A stretch of DNA of 64,000 nucleotides from Ornithodoros turicata. Taxonomy: Eukaryota > Arthropoda > Arachnida > Ixodida > Argasidae. The notes under the pieces are model-generated. The model was not told the DNA's origin. It made no database searches and worked only from the letters and a program-made list of their open reading frames with translations. Location: contig NC_088201.1 in NCBI RefSeq assembly GCF_037126465.1, positions 19,328,550 through 19,392,549 on the forward strand. Reading direction: 5' to 3'. The position numbers and the translations under genes were made by a program. Positions 46,531 through 58,036 of the stretch are shown in pieces. Numbering within the stretch: the stretch's first letter is position 1; every line of letters starts with the position of its first letter.

Positions 46531-48219
46531 TCAGTCATGTTATGTAAACACATGGTGGCCGTGGTCACTCATTCCGAGTTTATGAGGCTTGTGGGACTGA
46601 GAAGTATGTTGTGTCGGTCACCCATTTTTACACGTTGATTTACTGAAAGTTCCATCCCAAGAAGGCAATGAGCGCACTACTGTGCTGAAGCAACGTGTCC
46701 CACTGAAACGCAACATAAATATAACCTCAGGCGCACTTAGTGGGAACAAAACGAGCTAGTAGAAGTGAAAAAATCTTGAGATGTTACGCTACCAGTTTGT
46801 AGCAAATCACATGGATAACAGTGGCAGTAGTAAGTAAAAATAAAACATTTTCAACTTGCAATTTTTATACAGGATACGGTGAACTAATGTAGCGAGAATC
46901 TAACAGAAAAGGTGCCAAAGCAAAAAGCAATATAAGATGCAGTCGTCGAGCCCGTTTATTACGATCTTCGATATAACAATAACTACGATCGCGATCAAAT
47001 TGCTGGTTCCCGTCAGCTCAGCCATGAACAAGACGTCGATATAACGATCGTCGTGAAAGCGTTTGCTCGCGTATAGCGATCAGAATTCTCCTGGAACGGG
47101 TAAACGCGTGAAAATCGAGTAGCAAGTTTCCATTTTCAATTGAAAACAAATTAAGGTGACATTTTCAAAAGCCTCGGCCTCCGTGAGCACTAAAGTGAGA
47201 ACGCGGTTTTATCTGCGCATAACTAACGGGGATTAGATTAGATGTGCACTTTGCAAGGCGCGCATGGCCCGAAAAGCGCCGCTCGCGTGGAATAGAGGAG
47301 GTTCCTCCCTCTCCACACCGTTCTCTCGCCCGGACTGTCGCGTACGTCCCGATCGATTCCGAAGCTCCGATCGGTTGTTTACTCCTCGTTCGTCACAGAA
47401 ATAACGCCGAAAATCCGACGCGAACTAGTGGAATAGTTTCCGTGCAATTTGATGTAATGCATGGCCACAGCACAAGCCGGATGTTGAGAGTATGCCGGAA
47501 TTCCCTCTTTGGAAATACAGGAGTGTAGGAGAAAACGTCACTCGTTCGTACAGCCAGGAGAACACCGTGTTTTCCGGTTGCGTCAGAACTCGCACTGGTA
47601 AGCGGAAAGCGACGTATTTATCGAGGACTATGGCGGTGCGCCGTGCGAACAGACAAGCTCGGAGACAATCGCCTGCGTTGTGCTCCCATTCGTGTGCCTG
47701 GATTACGTCATCACGATTACTATCGTTAGGGCTTCCTTAGCCTGCAGAGGGAGTTAAAATCTTTAAAACTCGTTTATTTAATATGTAAGCTGCTTTCGGA
47801 AGAGAAACTTGGCCGAGCAGACTGCGAAGCGGTGCCGAACATTACCGTATCGGTCACGTACACGTCTCCGGATGCGCTAGTCCCTCTAAGTTTTCTTCTG
47901 ATTTTCTGCGTGCTACGATGACGCCCCCGGTTCTGGGGCGCGTTTTGATGAGGAAAGGCACATGGCTTGACTCGGGTTGCACGTGCTCGACGGATTTTGT
48001 ACCGGTGCAGAACCTCGTTGCGAAGCACCGTGCCTCCCGAAATATGAGTTGGCAGGCAGTTGCGTGTCGCCGCTCAAACACGCGTCGACGAATTACCCGT
48101 GGACGGCAGGACGAGGCGCGATGGACAATGCAGTTCCGATAGTGAGAAGGATGACTACGGCACTGGATGATGAGCAATGGACGAAGTCGTCGATCTCAAA
48201 GGGTGCGGAGCCTCACGTG
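46531..48219. other. no supported gene; GC-richer block
   Basis: 47.2-48.2 kb is GC-rich with many overlapping open frames on both strands, none with a recognisable domain or convincing splice pair. Overlapping frames of this kind are expected in GC-rich non-coding DNA. Confidence 0.3.
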
Positions 48220-48373
48220 CAGTGACGTAGCCAGAGGGGGGTGTCGGGGGTTCCCCCTCCTCGAAACCCTAAATTGGTAGTGCATGTGGGAGCTGGAAAA
48301 CGAGGCCGAAATCCTCTCCCCCATGTAAGTTCCAGTAGAACCCCTCCCGAAATATTTTCTGACTGCGCCACCG
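48220..48373. mobile_element. hAT-type MITE, family 3, copy A
   Basis: Starts CAGTGACGTAGCCAG and ends with the reverse complement of CGGTGGCGCAGTCAG. It is flanked by the perfect 8-bp repeat CTCACGTG (48212-48219 and 48374-48381). 154 bp, non-coding. Confidence 0.75.
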
Positions 48374-48561
48374 CTCACGTGGTATCGGCGGGTTTGTGGT
48401 ACAAGCTTTTGTGCTCTTAACAAACGTGAGTGTTCGGCGGCGTTCTACTTGATTGACGTGATCCCGACCGGCGATTTCGCGAAAGTTTATGTACAACGAT
48501 CGGATTTCGCATTCCCGTCGATATCGTTATAAACAGGCTCAGCTAATTATATTACTACGTG

Positions 48562-48699
48562 CACTGGCGCTCTCCCCCCCCCCCCCGATATCATACCTTT
48601 AGCAGTGCATTTGGGAGAGGGAAAACGAGGGTAAATCCTCTCCCCATGTAAATTTTCGGTAGAACCCGTCGACGAAATATTTTTCTACCTACGCTACTG
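48562..48699. mobile_element. hAT-type MITE, family 3, copy B
   Basis: Same family and orientation as copy A (shared GAAAACGAGG, AATCCTCTCCCC and GAAATATTTT blocks). Flanks ACTACGTG and GCTACGTG match at 7 of 8. Contains a C-run. Confidence 0.7.
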
Positions 48700-48707
48700 G
48701 CTACGTG

Positions 48708-49056
48708 TAAAACAGCATAAAATTCAATAGTAGTAAAACATAATGACACTGCCAACTGGTACTACGTGTCCAAATCGATAAAGAATAATTTCTTTAGGGC
48801 ATACGGCCTGGGATCTGGGTGTGAGCTAGCATGAAATGAAGTGAACTAGGCCTATGATTTCTTTTCTTTTTTTGTACCGGTGCGTTGCATTTTATTACTG
48901 ATTTGTGTACTGTAATTATAAAACTTGAAAAACAGAGGATGACAGGAAGAGCACTATCGTGCGACATCTTTGGGGAAGCGTCATTGACTCACTGAAATTG
49001 TGGGAGAGGTATGCAATGATAAGGAATTCATTCAACCCTAGAAACTTTAGTTTGTA
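48708..49056. other. no gene seen
   Basis: Spacer between MITEs, with nothing supported. Confidence 0.3.
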
Positions 49057-49064
49057 CTACAAGG

Positions 49065-49196
49065 CAGGGGCGGACCCAAACATTCACTTTGGGGGTTCTT
49101 TGTCGAAGCGTGTAGCACGACAGGGGGACATCTAATACGTTTAGCCTGATGATTTGGGGTGGGGGGATCACTGCCCCATCCCTGGATCCACCACTG
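49065..49196. mobile_element. hAT-type MITE, family 4
   Basis: Starts CAGGGGCGGACCCA and ends with the reverse complement of CAGTGGTGGATCCA. Flanked by the perfect 8-bp repeat CTACAAGG (49057-49064 and about 49197-49204). 132 bp. Confidence 0.75.
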
Positions 49197-49971
49197 CTAC
49201 AAGGACCTTAACACCCAAAATAACGACACTATAGCTGGGGCTTATCCAGCATGGAGCATTTTTGTTTCATGGTCATCACCCTTAGAAACAAAGGCTAGGC
49301 TGTGTATTGTGCACAGGAATATGTACACAAGGCAACCAATATATGTACAAGGCATGTTGTTACTATCTGCCCAAGAAACTAAAGTTTGCCAGCTTCATTC
49401 GCTAGTTATTTTGCATGTCTACCACATTTGATCACGCAAAGGTATGACCCGAGCCGTGTTGTACGAGGGACACGTCCCAGGAACGCAGTTTCTCGGACCT
49501 GGGATGTTGGGACCTTTTTCGGATGTCCGAATAACGTTTCGTGTTGTCTGGGATGCATTCAGCGAGGGGATATAAATCTTGATCCCCCTGAAATTATCCA
49601 TCTGGGAGAATCCCCAGCTGTTTGCAAAGACACATACAGTAACTCGAGTAAAGTATAAGTTACGTATCTTAAATACTTTTGCGAGTAACTTGGTATCCTG
49701 CACATACTTTCAAAGGTCAGTATTTAGTGACCTAACTTAAACACTCTCACTTCTACTCATTTTCCGAGTTATTTTGAAGATACTTTTCTGTGTGTGACGC
49801 GGAGGTGGAGCGAAATATTCTCCTTTGTCTCGACAATGCGCATTGTTGTGCACATCTGCTTTAGCGCCTGATATATTCGGGATGACAACGTCTATCTTGG
49901 GAAGGGGTAGTGTGCAGTGCATCGGATTTGGGAGCACGCATGAGGCGATGTGTTGTCCTGAAGGGTATGCG

Positions 49972-50149
49972 CAGGGCCGGTGCTATAGGGGTGAGCGGGG
50001 CCTGAGGTAAAGGCACATCGCGGGGCCTATTTCACACGATTAAGTGCATACTTGATATATAAAAAAAAGTAATCCCTGCTTGAGGGCTTCGTGCGCGGGG
50101 CCTAAGGCGGTCGCCTTCCTCGCCCCCCCCCCCCCTATCGCCGGCCCTG
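49972..50149. mobile_element. hAT-type MITE, family 5
   Basis: Ends CAGGGCCGGTGCTATAGG and, in reverse complement, CAGGGCCGGCGATAGGG. Flanks GGTATGCG (49964-49971) and GGAATGCG (50150-50157) match at 7 of 8. CAGGGCCGG is a common hAT terminus in animals. Confidence 0.75.
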
Positions 50150-50311
50150 GGAATGCGAGTAAACCATTGAGACCCCTATCAGACAGGATAGAAAACCCGT
50201 GCCGAAAGCCGTAGCGAGAGAGGGCACGTAAAATGTTATTGACTCTTCATGAGGTTAAGGCAACGATGAAGAGAAAAACGACAGTAAATTCTGTCATTCT
50301 GTATAGAGCAG

Positions 50312-50590
50312 GGGCCTCAAACTCAAATCGAGTCGCAGGCCGCATTGACCACAGGGGTGGCATTCAATGTATTGCTCCGTAGACGAAAGCGTGCTGGGCG
50401 AACGCAATGCATCCTGGACAGGTCCTGGTCGCACGTCACAGTAAACGTCAAGGCACAAGTGACCATGACGGCGCCCGTGATCGTCGGCCAAACATTTTGT
50501 AACCAATGCGGTTGTTGTTTTTGCGCAACGTTTTGGATGTGTTTCGATCACGGTAATTATTTTTATCGAATAATCTCGCAGTAAAACGCG
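50312..50590. mobile_element. possible one-ended hAT fragment
   Basis: CAGGGGCCTCAAACTC at 50312 looks like a hAT terminus of the Charlie type. No matching right end was found, so this is a fragment or chance. Confidence 0.3.
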
Positions 50591-50682
50591 TAGTTTTGTA
50601 CATAATGCCTCGTACTCTTGACGACTTCCAAAGATGTGATGACGACTGCACGTTAAGACATACTGAGCCGATGCAGCCTGAG

Positions 50683-50857
50683 CAGCGATTTATCCAGACC
50701 CCCCTACACCCCCAAAATATGGAGGAGACCCCCCCCCCCCCTCCCCTAAAATCTTGAGATTGCACAGTATTGAGTGAAAAGCATGTAAATACACCCCATT
50801 GCAGAACCCCCCTCCCCCCTCCCCCCCCCCAAGGACGAAATTCTGGGTAAACCACTG
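50683..50857. mobile_element. hAT-type MITE, family 6, no clear TSD
   Basis: Starts CAGCGATTTATCCAGA and ends with the reverse complement of CAGTGGTTTACCCAGA. Flanking octamers do not match. The body is dominated by C-runs. Confidence 0.5.
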
Positions 50858-51179
50858 GAGGGTAGTTACAACAATGGCGGGTTTGTGTCACCCGACCTTA
50901 GACCATGCCATGGAGGGGCACACAGAAAAGAAATGGTGGTGATTACCATAAAACAGAGCCGGACCTGAACCAAAAACAGTTATTTTTAGCCAAACCAGAA
51001 CTGAACCGAAACTATAGGCGCCATCTTTGAGCTGAACCGTTTCACCCCACCCCACCCCACCTTTGTTCCCTCGCTAAGGTCACAAAGGTGGGGTCCCAGG
51101 AATCTGCTTGAGTCATGGTACGTGCGAGGAGAACCTTCAGTGTGTAATACCAATCGTGGCCCCCTCCCCCAAGTGTTCG

Positions 51180-51310
51180 TCGACCTGGTTAAGTAATCTG
51201 CTGGTTGCGGTCGTCTCTCATTCTGCTTTCACTGATGATGTCCCCCGCATGGGAGACGAAACGTCTGCATTAAATTGTTATTAGTTGTGCCAAGCCGGTG
51301 TGCAACTTTG
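51180..51310 (+). mobile_element. Penelope-like 3' end with hammerhead-like core
   Basis: CTGATGA (51232-51238) is followed by a hairpin GTCCCCC-GCAT-GGGAGAC (one mismatch) and GAAA (51258-51261), then CGTC. CTGATGA-stem-GAAA is the conserved core of hammerhead ribozymes, which are known in Penelope-like elements. Stem III is not present between GAAA and CGTC, so it is either a minimal or decayed form, or only resembles one. No reverse transcriptase is readable upstream. Confidence 0.35.
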
Positions 51311-52693
51311 TTGTTTTCTCATCGCGAACTATCATTGTGTGTGTGTTTGTGTGTGCACGTGTGTCACAGAGGTGCTGACGTGCTGACAAATTTGTGTATC
51401 ATGCAGCCTATTTTTGGGAATTGAACAGCACTTTCTCAACGAGCAGCCTGTACGATTATGAGAGAACTAGAGACAGAAACATAATTCCACTGATGCAGCT
51501 TAGCATGTTGTGGCTGTGAACTGTCTGCACTTCCATTCTAGCACCACTCCTGCTGCAGACTATTCATCTATCAGCCTGAAGTGGGAGTTGTCTTTGCCCT
51601 GCATCTATGACACAATAGTAAAGCCATAACAAGTCTTTTTAGAAAACATTTATTAATGACCTTATTCCGTGCCTTCCGATATCACATGTGTTTGCTCCCT
51701 TTAACAAAATGCCACCCATGTGCTAAAGGTAGTCATAATGCCTTATTTGAGATGGCTCGGAACACATTGCTTTGCTGATAAATGTTATATTTATTTCGAT
51801 GATGCCACCCTAACAACTGCTAAATACTGAAATTTTGTACTATGATTTATCACAGTAGAAGAGGGCAAGCATCCAGGTCCAAGTCAAACATGAGCTTGTG
51901 CAAAAGAAACAAAACTATCAAAATAAAAACATGAGAACTGACAGTTTTAAACCATCGTGGGGGTTAAGCACTCTTCAGAAGGCCACTGTTGGGTGGTAGG
52001 TAACGATGGCTTCAACGTTCAGGATACTATATCCTTGGATTCCTTATCTTCAAAAAATGGTCAACAAAAAACCTCAAGTGCTGCTGATTTTTGCCATCAA
52101 TTTTACTGCACACATTTTTAATGTTGCAAGTAATCAAATGTGTGGAATGAGTGCCACATGCTTATGTAAACAGAACTTTATACTGCTTAGTGCCCCTTTT
52201 ACCTCTATACGTTCTTGGCAGTGTTTGTGTACAGTTAGAATGTATCTTGCATTCTTCACCTTTAGTGTGGGCACACTCATTATTTACCTTGTAAACTGCA
52301 GATTCCATCTCGATTTCCAAAGTAAAGCACATCCATTACATTAACATCTCACGAGACTTTAAAACAAATAACCTTCAAATTTTTGCCAACAAACACTCCC
52401 AAAAAATTCTAACACAAATAATATAGTATCAGAGCCAGAGATAGAGAAAAGGAAAACTAATGCAAGTTAACATAACCGTCAGACAGAGGAGAAACCAACA
52501 CCGGTAACGCAGTCTGCCAGAATAAATGATCAGCACTAAGTCTTCCACACCTAGGGTCCCTAGCCACAAGCAGGAAAGCTGGATTATTCATGCCATATTC
52601 CTCAAAGGACGTCATCATATGAACTGGATTAAGGAAATGCAGTTATATGAATGCACTAGAATGACCTGAAATTTTCAGAACATTCAGAACTGA
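51311..52693. other. 3' flank of the minus-strand gene
   Basis: No other gene supported. A - strand polyA signal (TTTATT on this strand near 51650) could end the transcript whose last coding exon is 52694-52904. Confidence 0.35.
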
Positions 52694-52904
52694 TTATGCA
52701 ATGATGGTCTCAGCCAGCTTTGCTTCTGGCAAGCTTGAATTAGGGCCACCTGTGAGATCTTCCAAGCTCGCTTCGCTACCGCTGCTAGCACCCGATGTAT
52801 CTGTTGACTCAGAATGACATGAAGCAATGCGTGCAGCTGCTCGCTTCTTGTTGGCAGCCTTCTTCTGGTTTTTCCGACGTCGTCCCAAGATGCTAGAGTT
52901 TGCC
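52694..52904 (-). CDS. Kintoun/DNAAF2-like protein, last coding exon
   Basis: Read leftward from acceptor TTTCCTGCTTTAACAG, the exon opens with one base that completes the split Arg codon of the previous exon. It encodes ANSSILGRRRKNQKK, a Lys/Arg-rich stretch (AANKKRAAAR), a Ser/Thr/Glu-rich tail and TAA at 52696-52694. The joined sequence FYR-ANSSILG-RRKNQKK resembles, from memory, the C-terminus of Kintoun (DNAAF2, a cytoplasmic assembly factor for axonemal dynein, PIH family). The PIH domain itself is not in this window, so the family call rests only on this tail. The exon is 211 bp. Confidence 0.55.
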
Positions 52905-53020
52905 CTGTTAAAGCAGGAAAGGCCATGAGACAGTAACAGAACTGAAGCATATTTATTATTATTTTTTTTTATTTCAGAATACAACCACCACGAGACTTAG
53001 AAACTGATTTTATATTTTAA

Positions 53021-53640
53021 AGGGGCACTAAAAATGCCACCACAAGTCCACTTCAAATTACGTTGCCTGCTACGTTAATTTCGCACTTGTCATCGTAATT
53101 TAAAACATCGATTCCGTTACAAAGCCACAGTCAGAATTATACCGGACTCTTTCTTGCCTCGGCACTACGCAGTGAATATCGCTTCAGTTTGTGCATCTGG
53201 TAGGCGTCGGGGTGCTTTTAGTCCAGTGCCACACCATGGAGCAGTGCCGGCGAAAAGCATAGCGCGACTTACGAAGCGCGCTGGTGTGGAAGGACGTGAA
53301 GATAACTGTAGAACATTTGTGACTACTGTTGTGGGCTACAATTCAGTAAATCGGTATTAAAGAATGCTGCAATGCGCATGTACACAACGCTATAACAGGA
53401 CCCGTTCCAAATCCACATGCACACAATAGGCATGCGCACGCGTCTCCTGTTGGCTGATTGGATGCCACCAATCTTCCTGAGGATGCCATTCATTGCCACT
53501 TTCTCACTAAAGACAGCTCCGTTTTCATTGCATTTGTCTTCTAAACAGTAGTGCTGTGTGAACTAATTTTGCTTGCATTTTAGCAATTGAAACACGGACT
53601 TTCACTTGATAACAAGTTGTTTTTGCATTTTAGTGCACCT
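53021..53640. mobile_element. TTAA-targeted MITE (piggyBac-type) in an intron
   Basis: Ends AGGGGCACTAAAAATGC and, in reverse complement, AGGTGCACTAAAATGC, directly flanked by TTAA on both sides (53017-53020 and 53641-53644). TTAA duplication is characteristic of piggyBac. It lies between the last two exons of the - strand gene. The small open frame inside (53154-53360) has no family features. Confidence 0.7.
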
Positions 53641-53969
53641 TTAAGTGTTTTCTCCTTCTCTGAATAGAATCCCTCCCTGGATAAACCTGCTTGCATGGGG
53701 ATTAAAGCAAAGGCCTCACGTCGGGATCTGCCAATATTTCGCAAAAGTGTCGCATGGAGCTTCAGGTTTAGGATTCAGTGTTGCGTTCTGTTCCCTATTT
53801 TGTATAACAATTTTGCCCTTCTCAGGTGAATTTACTTGGCATTCTGAAGCTCAGTAGCACACCAAGAACAACTGTGCAGAGAACAAGGTTTGCTGGAAGT
53901 TTGAGTGGAGCTCCACTTTCACCATGCAATAACACTTTCAGTGTAAAACAAACAATCAGGAAACATTAC

Positions 53970-54160
53970 CTGTAAAACATTTGACTAATGTGGTCATTGA
54001 AGCTGACAGTCTTTTTACGCTGAATGGACTCCAAGGAGACAGCAGGAAACATTGCTTCCGAGTCAAGTGAAGAACCATATGCGACATCATCACTTGATTC
54101 TGACACGGTGCGTCGCCAATCTGAATTCTTGAGGATGCCTCTTCGGACTATTACTGGCTC
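53970..54160 (-). CDS. Kintoun/DNAAF2-like protein, penultimate exon
   Basis: Acceptor GAAACTTGCAG (ends at 54161), donor TACAG then GTAATG (53969-53964), 191 bp, entering in phase 0 and leaving two bases of an Arg codon. It encodes EPVIVRRGILKNSDWRRTVS, a Ser/Asp-rich stretch (ESSDDVAYGSSLDSEAM), and QRKKTVSFNDHISQMFYR. KTVSF is an RVxF-type docking motif for protein phosphatase 1, in keeping with Drosophila Kintoun having been reported as a PP1-interacting protein. RxVSESS is a good phosphorylation context. The two exons splice without any frame problem, so the gene model here is strong even if the family call is not. Confidence 0.6.
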
Positions 54161-56470
54161 CTGCAAGTTTCAAGCTCCATAAATTTCAATTCAGCCTAAG
54201 AGAGGAGTATAATATTCCTTTGGAAAACATAAAACATCGTCCCTTTTAAGCACAGAAGGCCAAGGAAACTATAGCTGTACCATTCTATAAGTGTGAACTG
54301 CACAGTACTATTTTCAGCATTTTATTTCAGTACACACTATTTACCAGTGTATAATGCTCACCGATGTATACTGCACACCCCTCTAAATAAGCCAAATTTG
54401 AAAAGTGTCTGGTGAATAATTGGCATATAACACACACCACATAGGTGAAAACACATTGCTGTTAGTGTAGAGTCTATGAGTACTTTTTATTAAACGTCAG
54501 GCAACGAGGCAATCCAACAGGCAAGCCAACGTCAGTTAGTCATGGCAATGAAACTCTAATCCGACAGGGTCAGTGTTGCAATAAACTTCAGTCTCGTTAC
54601 CACTCTGGCTCTGTTCTTCATTTTCATCTGCTCTATTCTGCCTCCCATTCCTTCTCAACAATGCCAGTCTTCCCAAAAAAGTTGAGTATCATTGACATCA
54701 TGACGGTATCTCGTACCTCCCAGGCAAACTTCGCTACCTTTGTGTGCGGTGCCCCTGTCCAATCTTCGTGTACTCACGCTCACTGTCTATCATCCAGTTT
54801 TCCCAATTTTCCCTAAACATAACCCTTTTGGGAAAAGTTATGATGTGCAACGCACATTGGTAAATGACACACACGGCCACTTCTACACATTTTTTACAAT
54901 GTATAATGTGTAAGTTATACACCACAGAATATTTATGTATTTATTTATTTTACCCTCAATGCCGAAACAGGCAATAGAGAGGGGAGTGGTTTAAAAAAGT
55001 GGAGGCAGTATGCGCTACGCATTAATTTCGTGTACTAGAGATATCGTTGCCACAGACTGCATTCTGATTTCTCTACATCATACATAGCCACTATTAGTTG
55101 GAGCTGCGACACACTAACGTTGCTTCCTTCTACCGCAATTGCGAACACGCTTCATGAACTGGCTCTCCAACATTTCATTTTTCATGGACGCGGCCATTTC
55201 ACCAATGATGGCACTGCGCTTCGTTTTGTCACATTTTCGGAACATCTTCTGGAACAGCAGTCACATGTGGTCACTTCGGTTTGGAGAGTGCCATCGCAGG
55301 AAACAAAACTACTGTACCAGACTGGACTGCCGATATGACGATAACACATCTTCTCGAGAAACATGAACACAATGAAACACATGATCTGCTGCGACCTCCA
55401 GCCATGGATGGTCATGTGGCCATATGTGCTGCTCACCTGCTTACCCCTTTGTTGGCATTCCGCCAAACCAGCCTTCCGCGAAAAATGTGTTACGGGCTGT
55501 TATTTTTTCAGTAATACGTTTGGGCAGCTTTTAAAGCAAATTAGAGAAAAAGCTCAAAGCTCCAATTTTCCGGGAGATTGGAGGGCGTATCCGTACAATT
55601 GGGAGAATGAACAAAGTTCGGGAGTGTCCCGAATAGTCCGGGAGACTTGGCAGGTATGTTGTAGTGTGTTTTTCATTGATGTCACGCTTGCTGTGCAATT
55701 GTAATTTTGGTGGATGAAACGCGCTGCATTATTTGGGATGAGCTCGATTGAGTTAATAAGAGAAATGGAGCACATGGCAAATATGGCAAATAGTTACAAC
55801 ACAAACAAATGAACACAGCAGTGTTTTGTGTTTCATGAAATGACCAAAATTTTTGCACTGAGGTAATAAGTACAGGTGAGCACAAATGCAGATATAACTC
55901 TGGATACTATTTAACTCTGCTATATTTCATTGGTGGTGATTCTGTGTTGCTGCATAGTGCAGACAAAATGTAGGCATACTCAGGCTGTTTTTGAGTAGTA
56001 CTCGCCTATCCTCAAGTTGTGAAGCTATCAGCTTTCACCACCTTTGCACTTTCATGCTGTGGCACTCACTGGCGTGGTCCAAGTGTGTTTTATGTCAACT
56101 TACAGGGGGTGATGACATCACTTTAGCACATTAATTATGCTGCCTTATTTAATATAGGGTCTGACTTTTGCTGGTTAAATGTTTTTCCCAGATATTTTTG
56201 AAAAAAAAAAAAAAAAAAAGAATCGGGTGCTATTATTCAGGGTGAAATTGGGTGCCACTGACACATCCGGAATTATTGGGTTACTTTTTCCGTTCTGTCC
56301 AGCAAGCGTCTCACAGTTAAGCCTGCACATTTTGGTCAAACATGCATTTCTCATGAATTATAGTAGGTAGTCCCTTTCACCACATATTATAAAATCGAAT
56401 GTGCTCTGCATAATTTATTGTTGCACTCAAATAGTATTTACATCAGACATGCGCACGGGTTGCCACTAGA
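54161..56470. other. intron of the minus-strand gene
   Basis: No exon found. A GTGTATAATGC-type repeat fragment lies at 54330-54460 (and 54890-54925), related in inverted orientation to the element at 59622-60082. ATTT-rich simple sequence lies near 54940. Confidence 0.4.
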
Positions 56471-56472
56471 TA

Positions 56473-56648
56473 CAGTCAAACCTCGATATAGTGAAACTCG
56501 ATATAACAAAATTCGCGGCACAGTGAAGTAATTTGTATTCCCTGCCGCAACTGGCTACCATATTTCGTCAGGCTGGATACAATAAAATATTCGGTGCAAC
56601 GAAAGAAATCGTGTTCCTTGTGACTTTCGTTATACTGAGGTTCGACAG
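56473..56648. mobile_element. pogo-type MITE, 176 bp
   Basis: Starts CAGTCAAACCTCGATATAG and ends with the reverse complement of CTGTCGAACCTCAGTATAAC. TA is duplicated at 56471-56472 and 56649-56650. Non-coding. Confidence 0.7.
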
Positions 56649-56870
56649 TAGTGCACGTGATACGTGATTGGAATTGGTGGGTAAATCCTGAATTGGTCCA
56701 AAATTGATTTGGGAGGGAATAATCAGGAAAGACCGGGTTTAACCTGAAACAGTCAGACCCTTCCTGTACTCTGACACAGGTCTCGCATGTCTGGATTAGC
56801 AGTTTAATGCCCTTAAAAAAGTAACCCATGTCTTGTCTTCTTCAGAATGTTGGAGTATGGTAGCCTTTAC

Positions 56871-56966
56871 CTTGTCATCATTGCTGAACCTTCTTTCCAC
56901 GGAAGCTAAGTTTGAATTCCGTGGGAGGAGGTTCGACAATGATGATGTTTTGAGAGTAGCTAGTCT
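56871..56966 (-). CDS. candidate upstream exon of the Kintoun-like gene
   Basis: Between acceptor CACACCTAGCAG and donor GACAAG-GTAAAG, 96 bases give 32 open codons beginning RLATLKTSSLSNLLPRNSNL and ending ERRFSNDDK, leaving in phase 0 as the next exon (54160) requires. There is no family evidence for this stretch; support is splice signals, phase and composition. Confidence 0.3.
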
Positions 56967-57492
56967 CTGCTAGGTGTGAGGTCTGGGATTTAGTTCTGGA
57001 CTTGGGGGTTCTTCTCGGAGAACACACATTCTTTCGATGCAGTGTTGGCAACACCTGCTGCATAAGGTAGCCTGACCTGCTGTCGCGCACGAGGCAAACC
57101 TCATAGATCAGTACTCCGTGCCTGTTTTCATGTTGTTTTCATGTTTTGATTGCCACGTGCTTGATTGCATGTGGCAACCGGTGCAGGAGTGCAGTGTAGT
57201 ACAGTACTTTCACAGCGGTGCTCTTTTCCTTGTAGTAGATAAGAGGACATCATGGCACTGATCACTTGGTGGAGAGAGTGAAGTTTGCTTGTGTTGGTGC
57301 CACATCACTATGTTTTCACTATTAGATCGACTCAAGTTTTGAGAGCGGATTAAAATAAGAAACCAGGTTTTTATCCTTTGTCATGATAGTTTCAAGTGCT
57401 ACCTACTCCTCGCTGCAAAAGCTGCCTACAACCTTTTTGAGTGGAGCATGTGCTGTTAGTTCTCAGTAGCTGAAGGGACTCGTGGGTTCTAC

Positions 57493-57660
57493 CTTGCACT
57501 CAGCTTCCTCATGTGGATAAATTTATTAATTATTCCATTCAAGACCTCCAGCCTTTCTACTACTTCTTTCACCTTCAAGTGCCTGTGGTTCAACAGCTCT
57601 TCGTCCACCAGAGCTATGGCAACTGGAGGCACCAGTTCAACTGACAAGGCTTCCCGTGTC
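57493..57660 (-). other. candidate exon, weak acceptor
   Basis: An open - strand stretch with protein-like sequence (ALSVELVPPVAIALVDEELL, then a leucine-rich helix) ends at donor GCAAG-GTAGAA. Its two left-over bases could join the exon at 56966 if the alternative acceptor GCAGAG is used. No good acceptor precedes it. Confidence 0.2.
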
Positions 57661-57964
57661 TCATACTCTCAGTGTCTCAGTTTCTCTCCCCAGATGAAAA
57701 CATTTCACCCATTTTTTACAGCCTAATGCTAACGTGTAGAAGACTCTTCATACACATTGCTAAAACATTCTTTTAGTTTGTTGACAAGCAACCCCTTCCT
57801 CTCTCGGGAATTAGCCAATAGCTCAATACTCAATTGTGAGCATTTTGAGAATGGTGTGTACACCTGGATTTGGTGACTAGCTCCACGCACCTGATAACAA
57901 TAGCACAGTGAAACTTTCAAGAGAGTCCATACATAAGTGGAGTGCATTAGGAACTGAAACTTTT

Positions 57965-58036
57965 GTAACTTACTTCATAATGCACCAGATGCAAGAGGGA
58001 TACCTCTTACATCTGGTGCATTATGAAGTAAGTTAC
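57965..58036. repeat. 72-nt near-perfect hairpin
   Basis: Arms 57965-57991 and 58010-58036 are perfect 27-bp complements. Within the 18-base middle, six more pairs form around a GATA loop with one mismatch. It could be a microRNA-like precursor, a tiny foldback element or a template-switch artefact. No flanking duplication is seen. Confidence 0.85.

Noticed and set aside
47244..48225. Several overlapping frames on both strands
   Set aside because: Overlap in many frames, no domain, no splice pairs; explained by GC content.
57729..57947. Open - strand frame after acceptor GCTATTGTTATCAG
   Set aside because: The acceptor is good, but the frame ends in a stop with no usable donor, and joining it to the exon at 58336 in phase meets a stop soon after.
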